This document shows, piece by piece, positions 12,258 through 25,900 of a stretch of 64,000 nucleotides of DNA; positions within the stretch are counted from its first letter, which is position 1; the number at the start of each line of letters is the position of its first letter. The notes beneath the pieces were generated by a model, which saw nothing but the letters and a program-made list of their open reading frames with translations, was not told the origin of the DNA and ran no database searches. The translations under genes were made by a program, and so were the position numbers. The DNA is from Owenia fusiformis. Lineage: Eukaryota; Annelida; Polychaeta; Sabellida; Oweniidae. The stretch spans positions 6,885,375 to 6,949,374 of the forward strand of contig CAIIXF020000005.1 of the NCBI GenBank assembly GCA_903813345.2, written 5' to 3'.

Positions 12258-12792
12258 CACTGGTGATCCACTCGATTACGCTGGTTACCAAAACGATTCG
12301 TTTTGGTAACAAAATGTCGGAACGTCGAAGGTGCGATTTTTCTTTTTTCCTTATTTCACGCGTTGTAGGAAGAATCCCAACGACGTTTTTTCTCACAAAC
12401 GTATATCAGCATAATATTTTTTAGAAAATGTACATGTTTGCGAAAAAATAGTTCAGAAGACAACAGAATCGTCGATTTAATTCCTCACTTAAGTTACATA
12501 AACGGTTTGGGTTAAAAGTGCAGATCTTAACTGTTTTTCGAAAAACCGTTTATGTAACTTAAGTGAGGAATTAAATCGACGATTCTGTTGTCCCCTGAAC
12601 TATTTGTTCGCAAATATGTACATTTTCTTAAACATATGATACTGATACACGTTTGTCTTAAAAATGTCGTTGGAATTCTGCCTACAACGTGTGAAATAAG
12701 AAAAAAAGAAAAACCGTACCTTCGATGTTCCGACATTTTGTTACCAAAACGAATCGTTTTGGTAACCAGCGTAATCGAGTGGATCACCAGTG
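12258..12792. mobile_element. Foldback element, copy B (complete)
   Basis: Same palindromic family as copy A: CACTGGTGATCCACTCGATT at the left and its reverse complement at the right, about 535 bp. The flanking 5-bp duplication is CACTG (12,253-12,257 and 12,793-12,797). The small asymmetric centre is in the opposite orientation from copies A and C. Confidence 0.85.
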
Positions 12793-12799
12793 CACTGAC

Positions 12800-15700
12800 T
12801 CATTTTTAATGTAGCCTACTTCACTTTACGTAAACATGAATTTGTACCTTAAAAATCATTTAGTCATATTCTGAATTATGTTATCTTACTTTCGTTTTCT
12901 GATTACACTAATTGTTGTTTAATTATCGTCCCGTCCGGATTTGGTAGGATATAGACAGCTGTGTTTTAACAAGGGCAGTTGTATGTAAAACACTCTTTCC
13001 GTTGCTATTCTTAATGAGCTGACATGTACCAGATGTACATTCTATTGATTAAACCAGATGAATGGCATCAATATATTATTGTTACCACCGGTGAAGAAGA
13101 GAACTATGCTTTAGTATATCCCGCACTTTATGATGATACTTCTACGTTCTATGAATCCTTGAAAGACAGGCCCATGAATCCTCCTTGAATAAGCTATGTG
13201 TCATTGTGTGTGCTCGCTCTAACATTTTAAGGGATTTAATCCATGGACTCGGTGCATCGTGGACTATCATTGCTCCAAGGTGTTGTTTCAAACTTTGCAC
13301 GGTATCCGTAGAATCGAGTGCAAGTGGACTTTCTTACAATAATTTAGGAGTGTCTGTGAGAAATAATTCAATTAAAGCAGTGCTCTCGGAGACGACTGTT
13401 TTAAACAAACCTAGGGTGACTTCAAATCAAAAAATAATTGCCTCAATAATCTCACATTTTTCGCCAAATTAACAACATCGGCTGCGTCAAATAGAAACGA
13501 ATTGAAGAAAAGCTATTCGCAAAATGGGAAATTTTTAATAGAAGAATTCAAAGATCTATAATTATTAAACAAAAGTGTTATCCTACGAGACAAATCGTTA
13601 GCACAGATGATGTAAATATAATATCTGTATATATGTTGCTGTAATGTTGTTGTATTTTGAGTATAAATGTAGACTTACAAGATTGCAGCTCCCATTCTGT
13701 ATGATATCTTTTAATTTCAATATTATACAATGCAAAAATACAATTTACAAAGTTGACAAACTACAATTTTTGTCGTTAACTATAAACAAATCACTAAGAG
13801 ACGGAAGTGGCCTTTATTATCATATGTCGTGTAAATAAATGTTTATACTTGAAAAAATCTATCTAGCTGTTTTCTATGTATTAGTATCCTGAAGAGTAAC
13901 ATAACGTATGTCTATGACTTTCCTATTGGATTACATATAGTATAATTCTGTGTTCTACAGTGTACATTCTCTTCTGATTCATTGAAGGTATCCTATCTGT
14001 TTCCGCAAACCTCCGTCGCAAGCGTGGATGCATGGCCGTTCTACTTATTTCGTAATTTAATAACTGACACAATGTTACATCACACATTTGACTTTGATAA
14101 TGAACACAGTTTACTAGATGAAAATAAACCATGAGAAAAGAATTTACATCTTTTTTCAATTCTTAGATATCAACAAGCAAGAACTACGACGGCGTATATC
14201 AATCGCGTACGTATGACTCAATATTACTTTTGAGTATTATTTATCGTATATAAGTACTATAAAATGAAGCCTTTCACATTTTAGTGTAGGGCCTAACTAG
14301 ATTACAAACGTTTCACGATCACACAACTGTACTTGATGTCCCGAGTTTAATGTTTTTCTTGCGTCACGCGCGGAATCGTATTCTCGTTCCCTTCCCTTCT
14401 CTTTCTATTTGCTCATCGATGAAATGAATGATGAATCCAAAGTATAATGTATGATGATGATGGACACTAAAGGTTGAATATGCAAGGCTGATAAAAATGC
14501 CAAGCTATGATTTCGAAACGAAATAAATTCGTGTTCTGTGATCGGCCGCCGTAGACATGATTTAGAAAGTTATTCACGATGTGGTGATGATACAATAATG
14601 TTAACTATTATTATAGAAGCTATTCTAAATCAATTAACTGCATTTGATTTTGCAAGTCAAAAGCTCATTATCCACGCTAATATTTGGACATCGTCTTTAT
14701 CTTTATCGGATCATTCAGGTGAGAAATTTATGACGTAATTCAATTGTTCTCTCCGCCAACGGATGGAATTGGATGCCTGTCTTTTCTCTAAATACAAGGT
14801 ACTTTGACTGAATGCTGTGACTACAATTTTTGTAATCTTTTTACACAAAACTAACATAAGCATGATCATATTCCGAATAAAGGAATGTGGAAATTTAAAA
14901 AAAATCTATCGAGACGTTTTTCTGTAAATTGAGATCTCCCGAGGGTAAAGTAAGTGTATGGTTTTCCCATAGCATTACATGTTAAATATGACAATTTTAG
15001 CAGCATAGACTCCTCAAAATACGATCTTTGAACCTTACTTACTATATCTCAACTTATTTTTTCTGTTTAAAATTTCTACAGCTTATGTACACCACTTGTT
15101 TACATACACTGTGCGATTTTCAGGAAAATCTGTCGAGGATTTTTTTTGGCTGACGGACCAGGTCCCACTATATAGCGTTGCCATTTTTAGTTAATATAAT
15201 GAACGTTTAATATTTGTGCCAAAATACTTCCGATATCATCTTCCAATCAGCTGTGTGTATTGTAACGTTGGTGAATTATTTTGAAAATGGCGTTAAATGA
15301 ATTAACTGAACAACGTAAATGATATTCACACATAGCTAGGCAAGGTATGTCCGATTCCAGCCAATCGGAACCAATTACGTCATACAACCGCAGTGCATTA
15401 TATCACCAATCACCGCATTCACTATGTGGTTGTCAAGGTTATAACTTTCAGGCTTTGTTTCCTAAAATTAACACTTGATGCTGCGCATCTAGTGCATATT
15501 TTGGAAAGCAACACCTTAAAGGAATGGTCATTCCACATTGCACTGGTTCTTTGAACTTGGGAAAGAGATGAAACCCTGTGAAACCCTGAGCAAGTCGAGA
15601 AGTCTAGCTAGTTCTAGGGACATGCGAAAGAAAACTCTTTTGAAAATAATTGCCTTTTAGCACGTGTTATTTTCTGGTTCAAAGTAATGTATAAAGACAT

Positions 15701-16700
15701 GGGTGTACTTTCTTGAAAAAGTGAAAATACACACATCCCATAATTACTTTACTTAAGAGTGCGCAAAATTAGCGTTACTGTTTTGATTCGAATGACCTTT
15801 ATTTCTAACACATCATTTCTGCGTGAATCCGAGATCGAAACCGGGTGATTGTGGTAAAATGTTTGAGAACAGTTGTAATGATAAGAAATCTTGTAAAATA
15901 ACAATTCAATGAAAGAATTACATAAGAATCTAGCATTGCACAATTTTCTGTTTAATCCCCAGGTAATCCCCCGGGGGTAATCCCCAGTTTATTCATCACC
16001 TACCTTTGCTCTCTATCAGTATGTCTGTATGTTTTATTCTATTTTTTAATAAAATTGTCCTTTCCTATCCTATTTTGTTCCACCGGTGAGATTCTTTCAT
16101 TTGTATTCACATTCTTAGCGTTTTCTTGAAACAAAGTAATTTCTTCCATTTAAAAAGGTGTCATGTATCGATAACTATAAATCAATAAAAGTTGTCTCAT
16201 ATTCCGATACAATCACCAGGTATCATAAACATAAAGTGTTGTGTGTTCAGCTATCTAGCCTGCTATTCTTTCAATACTTTGAAACAAAACGTTGTATAAG
16301 TACTCTTTGTTAAACGTTTCGTCATTCCAATTACTGATATGTTGCTACATCATCCGAAAGTCCCGGTTGGTAGCAACCAATGTCTCAGCGTTTTCATTAG
16401 TTGAGCTTACATGTTACACTGGAGCCTGTAATCAATAGCATGTTTCTATATATTAACTTCGATCACTCACGCACTCTATTAATCTATTTGCGTTCCATAT
16501 CTACCTGAACAAAACACGATAATCTCAAATATCAACAAACGATCTGTCCATAAGGTCTATATGAATACCAGATTATCAGATACGGAAGGGTTGCTCATAA
16601 CATGAAGATTTCAACTAGATATAGTCTGCATGCAAAAATTAAAACGAAACTACTAAGAATTAGTTTTCACACTTGACAACTTTAACTTGTCTGTCAAGGA
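12800..16700. other. Non-coding stretch
   Basis: No supported genes. Open frames here (for example 13,185-13,472) have no recognisable domain, no splice-linked partners and ordinary AT-rich composition. No tRNA, rRNA or transposon end was recognised. Confidence 0.4.
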
Positions 16701-17167
16701 GGAAGGTACCATTTTTCTCTTTTCCTCATTTCACGCGTTGTAGGAAGAATTCCAAAGACATTTTTTAACACAAACGTGTATCAGTATCATATGTTTAAGA
16801 AAATGAACATATTTGCGAACAAATAGTTCAGAAGACAACAGAATCGTCGATTTAATTCCTCACTTAAGTTACATAAACGGTTTTTCGAAAAACAGTTAAG
16901 ATTTGCACTTTTAACCCAAACCGTTTATGTAACTTAAGTGAGGAATTAAATCGACGATTCTATTGTCTTTTTAGCTATTTTTTCGCAAACATGTACATTT
17001 TCTCAAACATATGATACTGATACACGTTTGTGAGAAAAACGTCGTGGGGACTCTGCCTACAACGCGTGAAATAACTATAAAAGAAAAATCGTACCTTCGA
17101 CGTTCCGACATTTTGTTACCAAAACGAACCGTTTCGGTAACCAGCGTAATCGAGTGGATCACCAGTG
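16701..17167. mobile_element. Foldback element, copy C (left end truncated)
   Basis: The same palindrome as copies A and B, but the outer ~60-80 bases of the left arm are missing: homology starts at GAAGGTACC. The right arm is complete and ends GGATCACCAGTG at 17,167. No target duplication can be read because one end is lost. Confidence 0.8.
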
Positions 17168-17172
17168 AAGGA

Positions 17173-17254
17173 CTTTGCATTCGTTGGACTTTACTTTTTA
17201 AAAAGACCTTCGTCTTCGTATACTTAGTTTATAACTAGACTCTGCGCGCAGGGT
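17173..17254. repeat. Dispersed repeat fragment, copy 2
   Basis: Matches 7,472-7,549 over about 80 bases and lies only five bases beyond the end of foldback copy C. Confidence 0.55.
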
Positions 17255-19629
17255 GGAATTACGCAACTCACCCACAGTTACTCACTTCGAGAGCCATGTT
17301 AGATTTTAAAACTTATGCAAAACCCACATTATAGCCTTTGCAGGAAGTAAACTCACAGTCATCCATTTGGCACCTATATGTTGAACATGGCCGCCTTTAA
17401 AACGTTATTAAAAAAGAAAAAATATGTGCCCTCGGGAAGAGGTGGGTTTTCTTTCCGAGCAACTCACTTCTGTTATCTGTTATCTGTTCCGGTACCTGTT
17501 GTCGTGTCCTTAAATGTTGCATTTGATCAGACACAATGTAATAGTGTCGTATAAGCATTAGTTGTAATAGAACGTCTTGTGTAAAATAGTAGAAGTAAAG
17601 AAAAAAGATGTCACCTGTTACAGACGCTGGAATCAGTGTGTATGGCATTTTCGATTCTTTTACTCTGTACTGTATATTTTATATTCTGATACTAAATATT
17701 ATTTTTTCAAAATTTGGGGGAAAATAAACAGAAATTATTATTGCCTAAGATGAAGAAGAGAAGAGAACTATCTTTTCAAAATCATGCTAGTCTTTTTCAT
17801 TAAGAGGAAGTTTCTGATAGGAGCACAATTATGGTATATCCCTTGCTATTTTTGCATTAGGAGATGTAAAACAGGTTCATCCATCGACTTGTCAAATGTC
17901 AGATATAGTCCAGGAGTAAACCGACTCAACTAAGTTTACGGTGTCAATTCATGGACATATACCCGGGGGTGCATTAGGTGCGATTTTATTTTTCCCAGGG
18001 ATTTTGTTCACGATGCTAAGGAAATGGAGACAATGGGGAAAAATAACAATGTGCTGTGTCTCGGAAAGATGTGGTGAAGCTAGCTTAAAGATTTACGTGC
18101 AAGTTTTGATGATGGAGACGTTTTTCTAAGATAAGTTAAAATACCCGCTCTGAATCTAATTGGCTGCCTGGGTTCAAGTGACAACGCTCGTTTCACGTGA
18201 CGGGAATTTCCCTCGATGTCGGAAAGCTCAGATTTTCTCAATATATCAGCAAAACTGTGCCCATAAGTTGGTCTCAAGATATATCTGATGTATGTAGGAT
18301 ATTGTATAGCAAATATAAAGGGACATCACTGATTGTCCGGGAGGAAAACTTAAGAGACGCTGCATCTTTAAGTCATAAAATAAATAAATTAAGAAATGCG
18401 GAAATTGATTTTTCGCCATATAACCTTAAAATCGAAAAATTAATAGTACCCTAATATAAAGTCAAAATTAATTGATTCTTTAGAAAAAAAAGAATGACAT
18501 GGAATGACGAATGCAAAATTATTGGAAAATTGTGACACTTTTTTAAAGTTACTCTCAAGTTCGTCTAGCCCCTTATTAAGCCTCAATCACATTTGCTAAG
18601 GCGAACGATTTTGGGAACTACGACCGCCGTACGGTTGCCGTAGATTAGCGTATCCAAACCAGATAGGGATTCGTATACTAATCTGAATCATTTAAATGCT
18701 TTGATAAATTGTAACCCTTCGCGTTATAAATATGAAACAGATACTAGGTTTTCGATTTTTTGTAAATATTTTGGGAACTGAAACGAAATAGTTTTTATTG
18801 AATATCTGTTTTTGCATACGGATTCGTCTAACTTTTTTGTTTTGAGCTGCAGTACAGTGTAAGATACGCATACTTCATGCCAACGTATATGCCAACAATA
18901 TCAAAATACTCAATTATGCACTCGACGGTTTAACTTTTTGAGCTGTCTCCAAATACAATGCTCGGTCATGCCGTAATTTTACTTATTTAATCAAAAATGT
19001 CCACCTTTAATTTTCTTTTTCCCCTCCAACTGTCAACAGGGAATAATTCATAGTATTACAAGCTTTTTAACACTTATTTTTTAAAATGTAGGTTTAAAAA
19101 AACAATATACTTCATATGCGAAATGCAGTTGTTGGACCATAACCATGAGGCGAGTCAAATGTGCGCTCAGCTGTTTTTGGTCGTGCATCATGTATGATGT
19201 AAATCAAGTGTCGACCTTTAATAAACAATAGAGATACTAACACTTAGAAGGGACAACCAGTCGTGAAAACTTAACATTCCACAGGTTAAGTGTTATCCTC
19301 ACGCGTTATAGATATGTCGTAGGTATTAATTTTGAAACATCTACCAAGTATAAATATATATCAACTGACAAGAAACTAACTACCGAGTTTTGGTTGAGAT
19401 TATGAATGGTCAAGCCAGCTACTCTATTTGAAGGAATAAGTCAAGTGTGTAGTCACAACGAATTTGAAGTATGTAGTATTAACTGAAAAGCTTAACAAAA
19501 TAAAGAGATCAACATTGTAAAATGTAAGTACTTATTTGGACATTATAACTGAAACGACCCTGAAAAGGAGTTGACAGACTTTAATTGATTGACAGGAAAT
19601 GTGTCTTATTGTAAGAGTTGTTAACTTTC
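17255..19629. other. Non-coding stretch upstream of the GMC gene
   Basis: No coding exon, repeat or RNA gene recognised. The part next to 19.6 kb would hold the GMC gene promoter, but I see no decisive core motif. Confidence 0.4.
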
Positions 19630-19918
19630 ACTCAAAGAAAGATTTTAGTTGACTTTCAAACATACAAGGTGCTTAACCTAGATCAGTATGTTATTGAACG
19701 GAACTATTTATTCTCACTTATTCTATTGTGGTCAGCTTAAGGCAATAATATAAGTTGTTATTGTTGATTTTACTTGAAATCACTTAAAAAGAATCAATGC
19801 AGAGGCTAATACCTTTTTACCTCTGTAATAATCAAAGTATCCAAATATTCAATTGATTTATAGAATAGCGAACGGTAGTGTCGTGTAACAATCGTGTTTC
19901 TTCTGACTGGATATCAAA

Positions 19919-22900
19919 ATGTGGCAAAAAATAGCTGGATTTATTGTCGTGGTGCTCGGAATAATCTACGTCAGGCAACGGAAAAGAACATATACCAGGG
20001 AGCTCGCAAATGATCAATATGATTACATAATAGGTAAGTGTATACCCAAGTTTCATGATGGCGGTATATTTACTTTGAAGCGATCTTAAAATCAACTTGA
20101 GACATTTGAATTTTTAGAGAGAATATCATCACTCCCTTAAGTCATAAGCTTTGCTGACTATATTTTTGTATCGACGATTGAATTAACGAAGGTCTATATT
20201 TCTTAATTCGAACATGAAAACTCACCAAAATATTTAGTTGTTTATAGATCTGCGCAATATATGATAACATAATCAAACGCTTTTTAAGTTATACGGGAAT
20301 AATAATCATGCTATAAGTGAGTTGCAAAATGTCTATATTTTTCGAAAAAATATAACAAAACCTCACAGTTTATTTTTTGACTTGATGTTTCATAATATCA
20401 AAGAAAACAACTTACTGCAGACTATGTGCATATCACTTGTGTGTTTCTGTTCGAGCTCCAATGACGCTACGAGCTGACGTCATTTAGACGTAGCGTTAGT
20501 GTACATGTAACAAACAGGCTCACATTCGATGTAAAATGTACGCGATTTCCTTTTAAACTTATGACACAGTTTTAATTTGTTGGAAATGCTGATGGTGATC
20601 TTGCAACGGGCCCACCCTTAATTATCAATTGATGAAATTGACATTATTGAAAAAAATCTCCCGCAGATTTTTAAAACTGTCATGACGTGATTCCTGAAAT
20701 TTGTCATTGAAAAAAAGCCTTATATATAATTTTGTAATATGTATTATCAAATGAGTAAAATTCCAAGCATATGCTTGTCAGTAAAAATATACATATGACG
20801 ATAAATATTTAAGGATTCCTCTCTTCCTTTAGCGGCCTGAGTTTTTTATCATGTGTTTCGAAACTATTGATATTGTTATAGTAATTATATCATAAATAAA
20901 TGGTGTGTGTTTTTATGAGGATAATAAACTTTTAGATGACACGCAAAGAATGGATACAGCGATGAAAGATCTTGTACAGACCATATTTTTTACTTTGAGT
21001 AGTATTGTTAAGAAAAGGCTTAAGATAAGTGATATCTCTTGAAATGGAGACAGGAAGGTTTACGACTGATTAATAATCCCATCCCAGGATTTCTTAGACA
21101 TTTTAACAAACCATCCCATAATAAGGTGGTCCACAAAATGGGACACTGATATTCCAAAAATAAGTATTGATTTTATTTATGAAATAATGTCATATTGTAT
21201 ACCAATGGATAGTGAATTTATTTATCTTTAATTTGGTGTATCATAAATTCAAATTTTGCACAAAACTGGTCAATAGCATCATTGATATGCTGTTGAGACA
21301 ATGAATTCCACTTCTCAACAATTTTATCCTTAAGAGATGTAAAGGATTTATGGCACACCGATTCTGTTAGTTCTTCCAATATGTGGAAGTCAGAGATGTT
21401 GGGTAATCGGGTTATCTGGGGAGGGGCAATGATTAAGGGGGGATGAATCTATAAAGCACATTTTCTTTTAAACATTTAACGCTCTTGTGGGATCTATTGC
21501 TTAGAGCCCCATCTTGTTGGAAAAAGTAATGATTCGAAAATGAGCTAATACCAGGATGGTCCAAAAACAATATAATTGGATCATCCGATGCCAACCTCTG
21601 CGATATTGTCTGTTTATACAAAAATAAAGTTAACAAAAAATGACGTCATCTATATTATGGACGCTGGTCGACAGACATTAAAATAGATTTGAACTTATGA
21701 TATACCAAATTAGAGTTAAGTAAATTCCTATCCACTGGTATATAATATGACATGTTTTCAACGAGAAAATCAATATTCATTTTTGAAATATGAGTGTCCC
21801 ATTTTTTGGACCACCCTGTATAAACAATCTGCGGGATGAAATATTTTCTCATAAGATTCTATCCCAGCGGTGCTTAGGGTGGCGGGATAAAATATTTGCT
21901 CATATCTTATCCCGGCATGTAATGAATTATTATAAACTGAAACCACTACAACATGTAACCTCAATGTCCACGGTACCATTCATTTGATTCTCGTCAATTT
22001 ATTTCAAAAACATATTAACAAAATTGATAAAGGTAAAGTAATTAGATTTATGGTATCTTTATTATGATATGCACAGTATACAGACAATTTACAGGATCTA
22101 GGCTGATTCCAGCACACCGGTGAATCTTTATAGTACCTGACTATCAGTCAGTGTTGATATCACAGTGTTTACATCACATTTGCCAATCAGATCACTGGAC
22201 ATTTCATAATAATTGAGTAATAGTATATGTCACAGTGCATCAGTCTGGTAGGGGCATTGCGAGTATGTCATCACGCATTCTGTCATATTCATTGAGAAGC
22301 AGTATGGCAAACCTGAAGATAGCAAATAGTTTTTAATCAAGAGACTACTCTAATTTCATAGACTCAAAATACAGTGAATTAGAGCAAATGAGACAAAGGC
22401 ATTATTTGATCAAAATGGTAAAAATAATGTAATGACTGACAAACAGAAACGAAGTACACGTACGTATATTTTGGCTTGCATTGATAAAAATGATATTGGT
22501 GACAATTGGACTGCGATTCTTTAACAACACACACATGATAAATGAATGTGGAAGTTATAAAATTGAGAGGCATCTGGGCCATTTAGAATAGTAACAGGAT
22601 GCTTACCCCAGAAAGTCAAAGTCAATCTTCGATAACCTTGTTTGGACGATTGCCCATATACCCCAAAAGAAATGTGATGCCTAAAAGGAAAAATGTAATA
22701 TATATGACGTAGCATTTTTTTTACTTCGCTACATAATTGAATAAACAAAAGTAACGCCATCATTCTAAGAAGAGCAATATCGAAACAACTAAGTCAGTAG
22801 AATACGGAGATGAAGCATCCTCATAATCCCCATACCTTACCATAGGATCAGGAGATTTGACAGTATTTTCTACCTTTAAGTAAACAATGAAGTTAGTTCC

Positions 22901-25900
22901 CAAAGGTCCATGCACTTAATCACTGGGGATGAACTGGAAACGAGGGAGGTTTTGCCTCGTATCAAAATGGCGGCGCGTGAAAAAATTTCATTCGGTTAGA
23001 TTTTTGTTTTTTACAATTTTCGTGCTTTTATCCTTCAAATTAAAACCTAATATTTGGCACGTAAATAGTTCATAAGTTCCGGTTTTATAATATGATTACA
23101 AATAAGAAATCAATACTGGCATTGCTGAGATATTTACATATCAATTCTCTCACTTAGGAAACGAGGCATGTTTCTCAAGGAAACGAGGCAGCTATATAGC
23201 ATTCTTAAGAATGAAACGAGGCAACCATATTTAATTAAAAATGGGCTTCGAATCAAGTAATAAACATTGCAAAAGTCAGTGTACGGAGCCCGATGCAATA
23301 TTGGACGTAAACATAAAACCAATGCTGACTGCATCCTTTTAATTCAATGTACCAAAAAGCCAAATTACTCCTCTTTGCAATGGAATATCATTCATTCACA
23401 GGGAGTCCTCTCTGGCCGAATAATCATTAATTTTGCAAAGTGGGGCAAAATTCAGCCCAGACATTGGAAAAGTCAGTACAAGGGGCATAGGGGCTATTGG
23501 AAGAAGGTGTGACAGGTATGGCATAGACAGTAAAGTGTTCATACTCATACTCTTGCAAGAATATATCCTATACCCCTCCAAATTGCCACCACTTCCTTGC
23601 ACATAAAGATGCGCTCATCTGTCCACGTCATGCATGGTCCAGCCCTGAATCATGTGTGGGTTAAAGCAAAGAAAAGCAGCCCATGGGCAAATCTTTCTCG
23701 AGGTTTTGCAATATCTGGTGGATGAATTGTGAGCACAGATGCTCCTGAGATAGCTCCAAAAGAAAAAGTCACAACAATTAGTCAGGGGAACTTCCATTGG
23801 CACTTAGCCCTTGCACTGATTTTTTCAATATCTAAAACTTGGCGCAGAGCCGATTTTGACCCACTGTGCAAATGGAAGGATTTCTCACCCAACCATTGCC
23901 ACGTGTGAATGAATGACATATCATTGCAAAGAGGAGAGACATGGCTTTATGGTACATTAAATGAAATTACTAGTTTTGTGATTTTACGAGATAACAACTT
24001 GCTGCGTTTTTTTTTATACGCCCTGTATAGTTCTTTTGAATTTCTGCTTTAGTCTTGGCCATATCCTGCAACAAATTGAGAATTCCCGGGTTAGTTACCA
24101 CTATTAAGACAGAAATAAAACAAGTATTAAGTGACGTTATCTAAAGCAACGTACCGTAATTGATATAAAACTCAAGTCGTATGTGATTTGGGAAAAAAGT
24201 TGACACCATGTTAAGTGTTTTAACAATGACCAATTAAGTTGTTTATTTAGAATACCTTTCAACCGAATCGGGATATCCTAGATCTTTGATTAACCACATC
24301 TGCTTAGGCAAAAGATACAGGTGTTGTACTTACGCGATTGCTGTATTATTTAGGGATTATTATGAAGAAATCCCTTTTCCTTTGACTGCAAATAAAGTAT
24401 GGCGTATCATGAGATCACGTGATGATCTCCTCCACTTGAGTTAGCAGCATTTATTGCTGAGTCATCAACTTAATTCGCACTTTCCGTAACATACCTTATT
24501 GCAACGTACATGAGGAAAACTCATTACATGTTCCAATAAAGCAATACAACAGAGCGAACAAAGGTAATGAGCACATTGTATTGAATGTCCGCCTTGTCAT
24601 ATTCAAGAATTTATTTACTAATTCCATCAAGATATTACAAAATGTTGGGAAATGTTGTAACGTACCTTAAAATCCTTATCTTTTGAATTGAAAAATGACA
24701 CCTTTATGACCTATAACTTTTGTTCTGGATAGAATACAGTTTTTAAACTTTGCATGCATTTTGAGAAATCATTTTCTGATAAAATATCACTCTGGGTTAA
24801 ACATTTAAGTGATTCGTGCATTCTCTAGAAATTGAAATATCTAAAGTGGTATTTTAGAAAAAAAAACTGGCGACATGGGTTCCGGGCATCTGATTATTAG
24901 GTTGGAAAGGATTAAATTACTCGAAACGTTAGTAAAATACAGTAAATACCCACAGGTATCTTTTCAGGAAGTTTGGATGTGTTCTAAAATCTATAACTAC
25001 TTCAGTTGTGCTTATAAAACATCACCATGCACTCTGGCGACATAACGTACCTGAGGAATTTGTCATCAAATTAAGTTAGAACAAATTCTCACTTACTACC
25101 AAACAATTAAAATTTTCTGTTTGGTGGTTGTACAAGTGGGTATTGGTCCTAAGTAGATGTTCTTAAAAAGTTTCTATATATATCTATAAACGCTTGAGAA
25201 AAAACCCTTGGCGACACGAATGTCTGCTTATATATGGAATGACTGTTATGAACAATATGGTTATTCTTTTTAACTCTTACATGTACATATATAATCATGT
25301 ATATCGTGTGAAACGTAATCGGTCGTATGTGACCAGAACGGTGGAAATAAGATCATTAAATGTAGACACTATCACAGAAAGAATAGTTGCCTCGTTGCAA
25401 GTCAAACATTGCCTCGTTTCATTGTTACAAAATGTAGACAGGTGCCTCGTTTCCTATGTGAGAGAATTGAAATGTAAATATCTCAGCAATGTCTGTATTG
25501 ATTTCTAATTTGCAATCATATTATAAAACCGGAACTTATAAACTATTTACTTGCCAAATATTAAGTTTTAATTTGAAGGATAAAAGCACGAAAATTGTAA
25601 AAAACAAAAACCTTACCGAATGAAATTTTTTCACGCGCCGCCATTTTGATACGAGGCAAAAACTCCCTCGTTTCCAGTTCATCCCCAGTGTTAATAACAA
25701 GAACATTTGGCGATGATTTCTCAAACCCGTCACATGTAAAGGTTTATTACATTGGGGTCCACTGTACATGTATACTTTTGACAGATCGAGTGCATGGACA
25801 TTTGGGACACCCTATACCTTAATATGTTTTAAAGAATACAAAGTACTTACCAGTGAGAATTTCCTAACTTGAACATATAATATGTCAATATCTCTACTAG

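Noticed and set aside
13185-13472. 95-aa open frame
   Set aside because: No domain, no splice partners and no start context support it; isolated in non-coding sequence.
18197-18454. 85-aa open frame in a GC-richer patch
   Set aside because: I considered a reverse transcriptase or exon fragment, but no motif or repeat boundary supports it.
25194-25508. 104-aa open frame inside the CACTGG element
   Set aside because: It overlaps the right inverted repeat and shows no transposase motif.
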